This document shows, one piece after another, positions 63,334-64,000 of a stretch of 64,000 nucleotides of DNA. The notes beneath the pieces were generated by a model. The model saw only the letters and a list, made by a program, of their open reading frames with translations, did no database searches and was not told the DNA's origin. The position numbers were made by a program, and so were the translations under genes. The stretch is from Panacibacter microcysteis (lineage in GTDB: Bacteria; Bacteroidota; Bacteroidia; Chitinophagales; Chitinophagaceae): NCBI RefSeq assembly GCF_015831355.1, contig NZ_JADWYR010000001.1:744001-808000 (forward strand), in the 5' to 3' direction. Within the stretch, counting starts at the first letter, position 1, and each line of letters begins with the position of its first letter.

Positions 63334-63407
63334 TTGTGGATACTTTAAGAATATAATTTTATCAATTCAAAAAGAATGATATATTGTTCCAAAAGCCGCA
63401 CCAGCAT

Positions 63408-63475
63408 TGAATTGTAGCGGAATAGCGCTAAAACCCTTTGCCAGTATGGGTTTTAGCCGGTTGCAATTTTAACAG
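63408..63475. other. Structured intergenic element upstream of the HU gene
   Basis: GCTAAAACCC (63427-63436) and GGGTTTTAGC (63448-63457) form a perfect 10-bp stem with an 11-base loop. AATTG and CAATT outside it can extend the structure through a few mismatches. There is no T-run, so it is not a standard terminator. It lies about 75-140 bases after the DUF4286 gene. Confidence 0.4.
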
Positions 63476-63565
63476 GCACTGCAAATGGGCATGGTTATTC
63501 TGCTGAAATCCTTTGCCCGCCTGCATTTAACAGCATCATAAAATTTGCTTAAGAGTTAAAAAAAA

Positions 63566-63596
63566 TTTCATTGATTGGGAAAAGCAGATAAATTTG
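63566..63596 (+). promoter_or_regulatory. Candidate promoter of the HU gene
   Basis: TAAATTTG at 63589-63596 is an exact -7 match, and TTTC at 63566-63569 stands 19 bases upstream where TTTG is expected. The ATG is 29 bases downstream. Confidence 0.6.
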
Positions 63597-63625
63597 TTTT
63601 GTACTAATCAAATAAAAAAAATATT

Positions 63626-63895
63626 ATGAACAAAGCTGAATTGGTTGCCAAACTTGCAGATGATGCAGGCATCACAAAAACACAGGCAAACGCTACTCTT
63701 GATTCTTTTGTAGAAGCTGTTACTAAAACTTTAAAAGGCGGCGGAAAAGTTACCCTGGTAGGTTTTGGTACTTTCTCTGTTTCTAAACGTGCTGCACGTA
63801 CAGGTCGTAACCCACAAACAGGCGCTACCATCAAAATAAAAGCTAAAAAAGTAGCACGCTTTAAAGCTGGTAAAGAACTGAGTGCTAAATTGTAA
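63626..63895 (+). CDS. HU-family DNA-binding protein
   Basis: The 89-residue histone-like protein bends and compacts DNA. It has the full HU signature: [32 protein letters not shown], the arm [40 protein letters not shown] with the DNA-intercalating Pro in RNPQTG, and the expected length. It is 89 residues, normal for HU rather than for IHF. Confidence 0.96.
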   Translation: MNKAELVAKLADDAGITKTQANATLDSFVEAVTKTLKGGGKVTLVGFGTFSVSKRAARTGRNPQTGATIKIKAKKVARFKAGKELSAKL

Positions 63896-63916
63896 TCTAC
63901 GGTTCTTACAAAAAAG

Positions 63917-63950
63917 AAAGCAGAAGAAACAACATCTTCTGCTTTTTTAT
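63917..63950 (+). terminator. Terminator of the HU gene
   Basis: AAAGCAGAAGA (63917-63927) and TCTTCTGCTTT (63935-63945) form a perfect 11-bp stem with a 7-base loop, followed by further T. It lies 21 bases after the stop codon. The remaining bases to 64000 show no gene. Confidence 0.9.
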
Positions 63951-64000
63951 GCTATGTAATTAAAGAGTTTTCTGCATTTTTGCAGCTTATTATAAACTTA

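Overview
The window looks like a stretch of housekeeping chromosome from a Bacteroidota bacterium, most likely order Chitinophagales (Chitinophagaceae-like). This assignment is an inference. It rests on the gene families present (RibBA fusion, fused E1 alpha/beta dehydrogenase, PepSY-like small exported proteins, OmpA with thrombospondin type-3 calcium repeats, TolB-propeller/amidohydrolase fusion, DUF4286, SSS symporter next to a PIG-L deacetylase), on the absence of obvious Shine-Dalgarno sequences, and on promoters of the Bacteroidota type (TTTG, about 19 nt, TAnnTTTG), the best of which lies in front of the OmpA gene. No rRNA, tRNA, CRISPR array, prophage or transposase gene was recognised.

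Layout. 1-5000: envelope proteins (a partial exported protein, an OmpA-like lipoprotein, a membrane protein) and a two-component pair (hybrid histidine kinase plus LytTR regulator). 5100-9940: a minus-strand cluster of a sodium:solute symporter, two tiny membrane proteins and a large secreted PIG-L deacetylase. 10300-14480: plus-strand ribBA, pyrC and a short MutS homologue. 14480-15480: a 1-kb gene-free stretch with two similar hairpin-terminator modules. 15480-31800: rarA, an L,D-transpeptidase-like protein, PepSY-like proteins, an M1 peptidase, rpiB, tatC, a CBS-domain membrane protein, a CPBP protease, dusB, glutathione peroxidase, aldehyde dehydrogenase and a class III aminotransferase. 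32000-41500: gamma-carbonic anhydrase-like protein, rsgA, the 1178-residue propeller-amidohydrolase, a second M1 peptidase and a YifB/ComM ATPase. 41800-50200: an unknown exported protein, eno, an FtsB/DivIC-like protein, fused E1 dehydrogenase, tatA, gatA and a lytic transglycosylase. 50200-55000: the oxidative pentose phosphate genes (HAD phosphatase, pgl, zwf, gnd). 55100-64000: OmpA, polyprenyl synthase, recJ, a LysE-type exporter, a LOG-family protein, xth, DUF4286 and HU.

The most striking feature is a dispersed intergenic repeat. I count 25 copies in 64 kb, each built on a 20-bp core (GTTGTGTCACTCACTTGTAC, GTTGCGTCGCACTCTTGTAC, or a variant) inside a longer, looser unit of roughly 90 bp. 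All copies lie between genes in both orientations. One end (core side GTTG, then a GC-rich GCCGGC block and often CCATAAA) always faces the nearer gene. Three places carry two copies as inverted pairs 135-165 bp apart. One copy keeps the flanks but has a different 20-bp core. No gene in the window obviously mobilises it. This is the best candidate here for an undescribed system.

The genes otherwise describe a heterotrophic, envelope-rich aerobe: exported peptidases and hydrolases, Tat export (tatA and tatC 23 kb apart), peptidoglycan remodelling, NADPH supply through zwf-pgl-gnd with rpiB, and nucleotide, flavin and isoprenoid-quinone synthesis.
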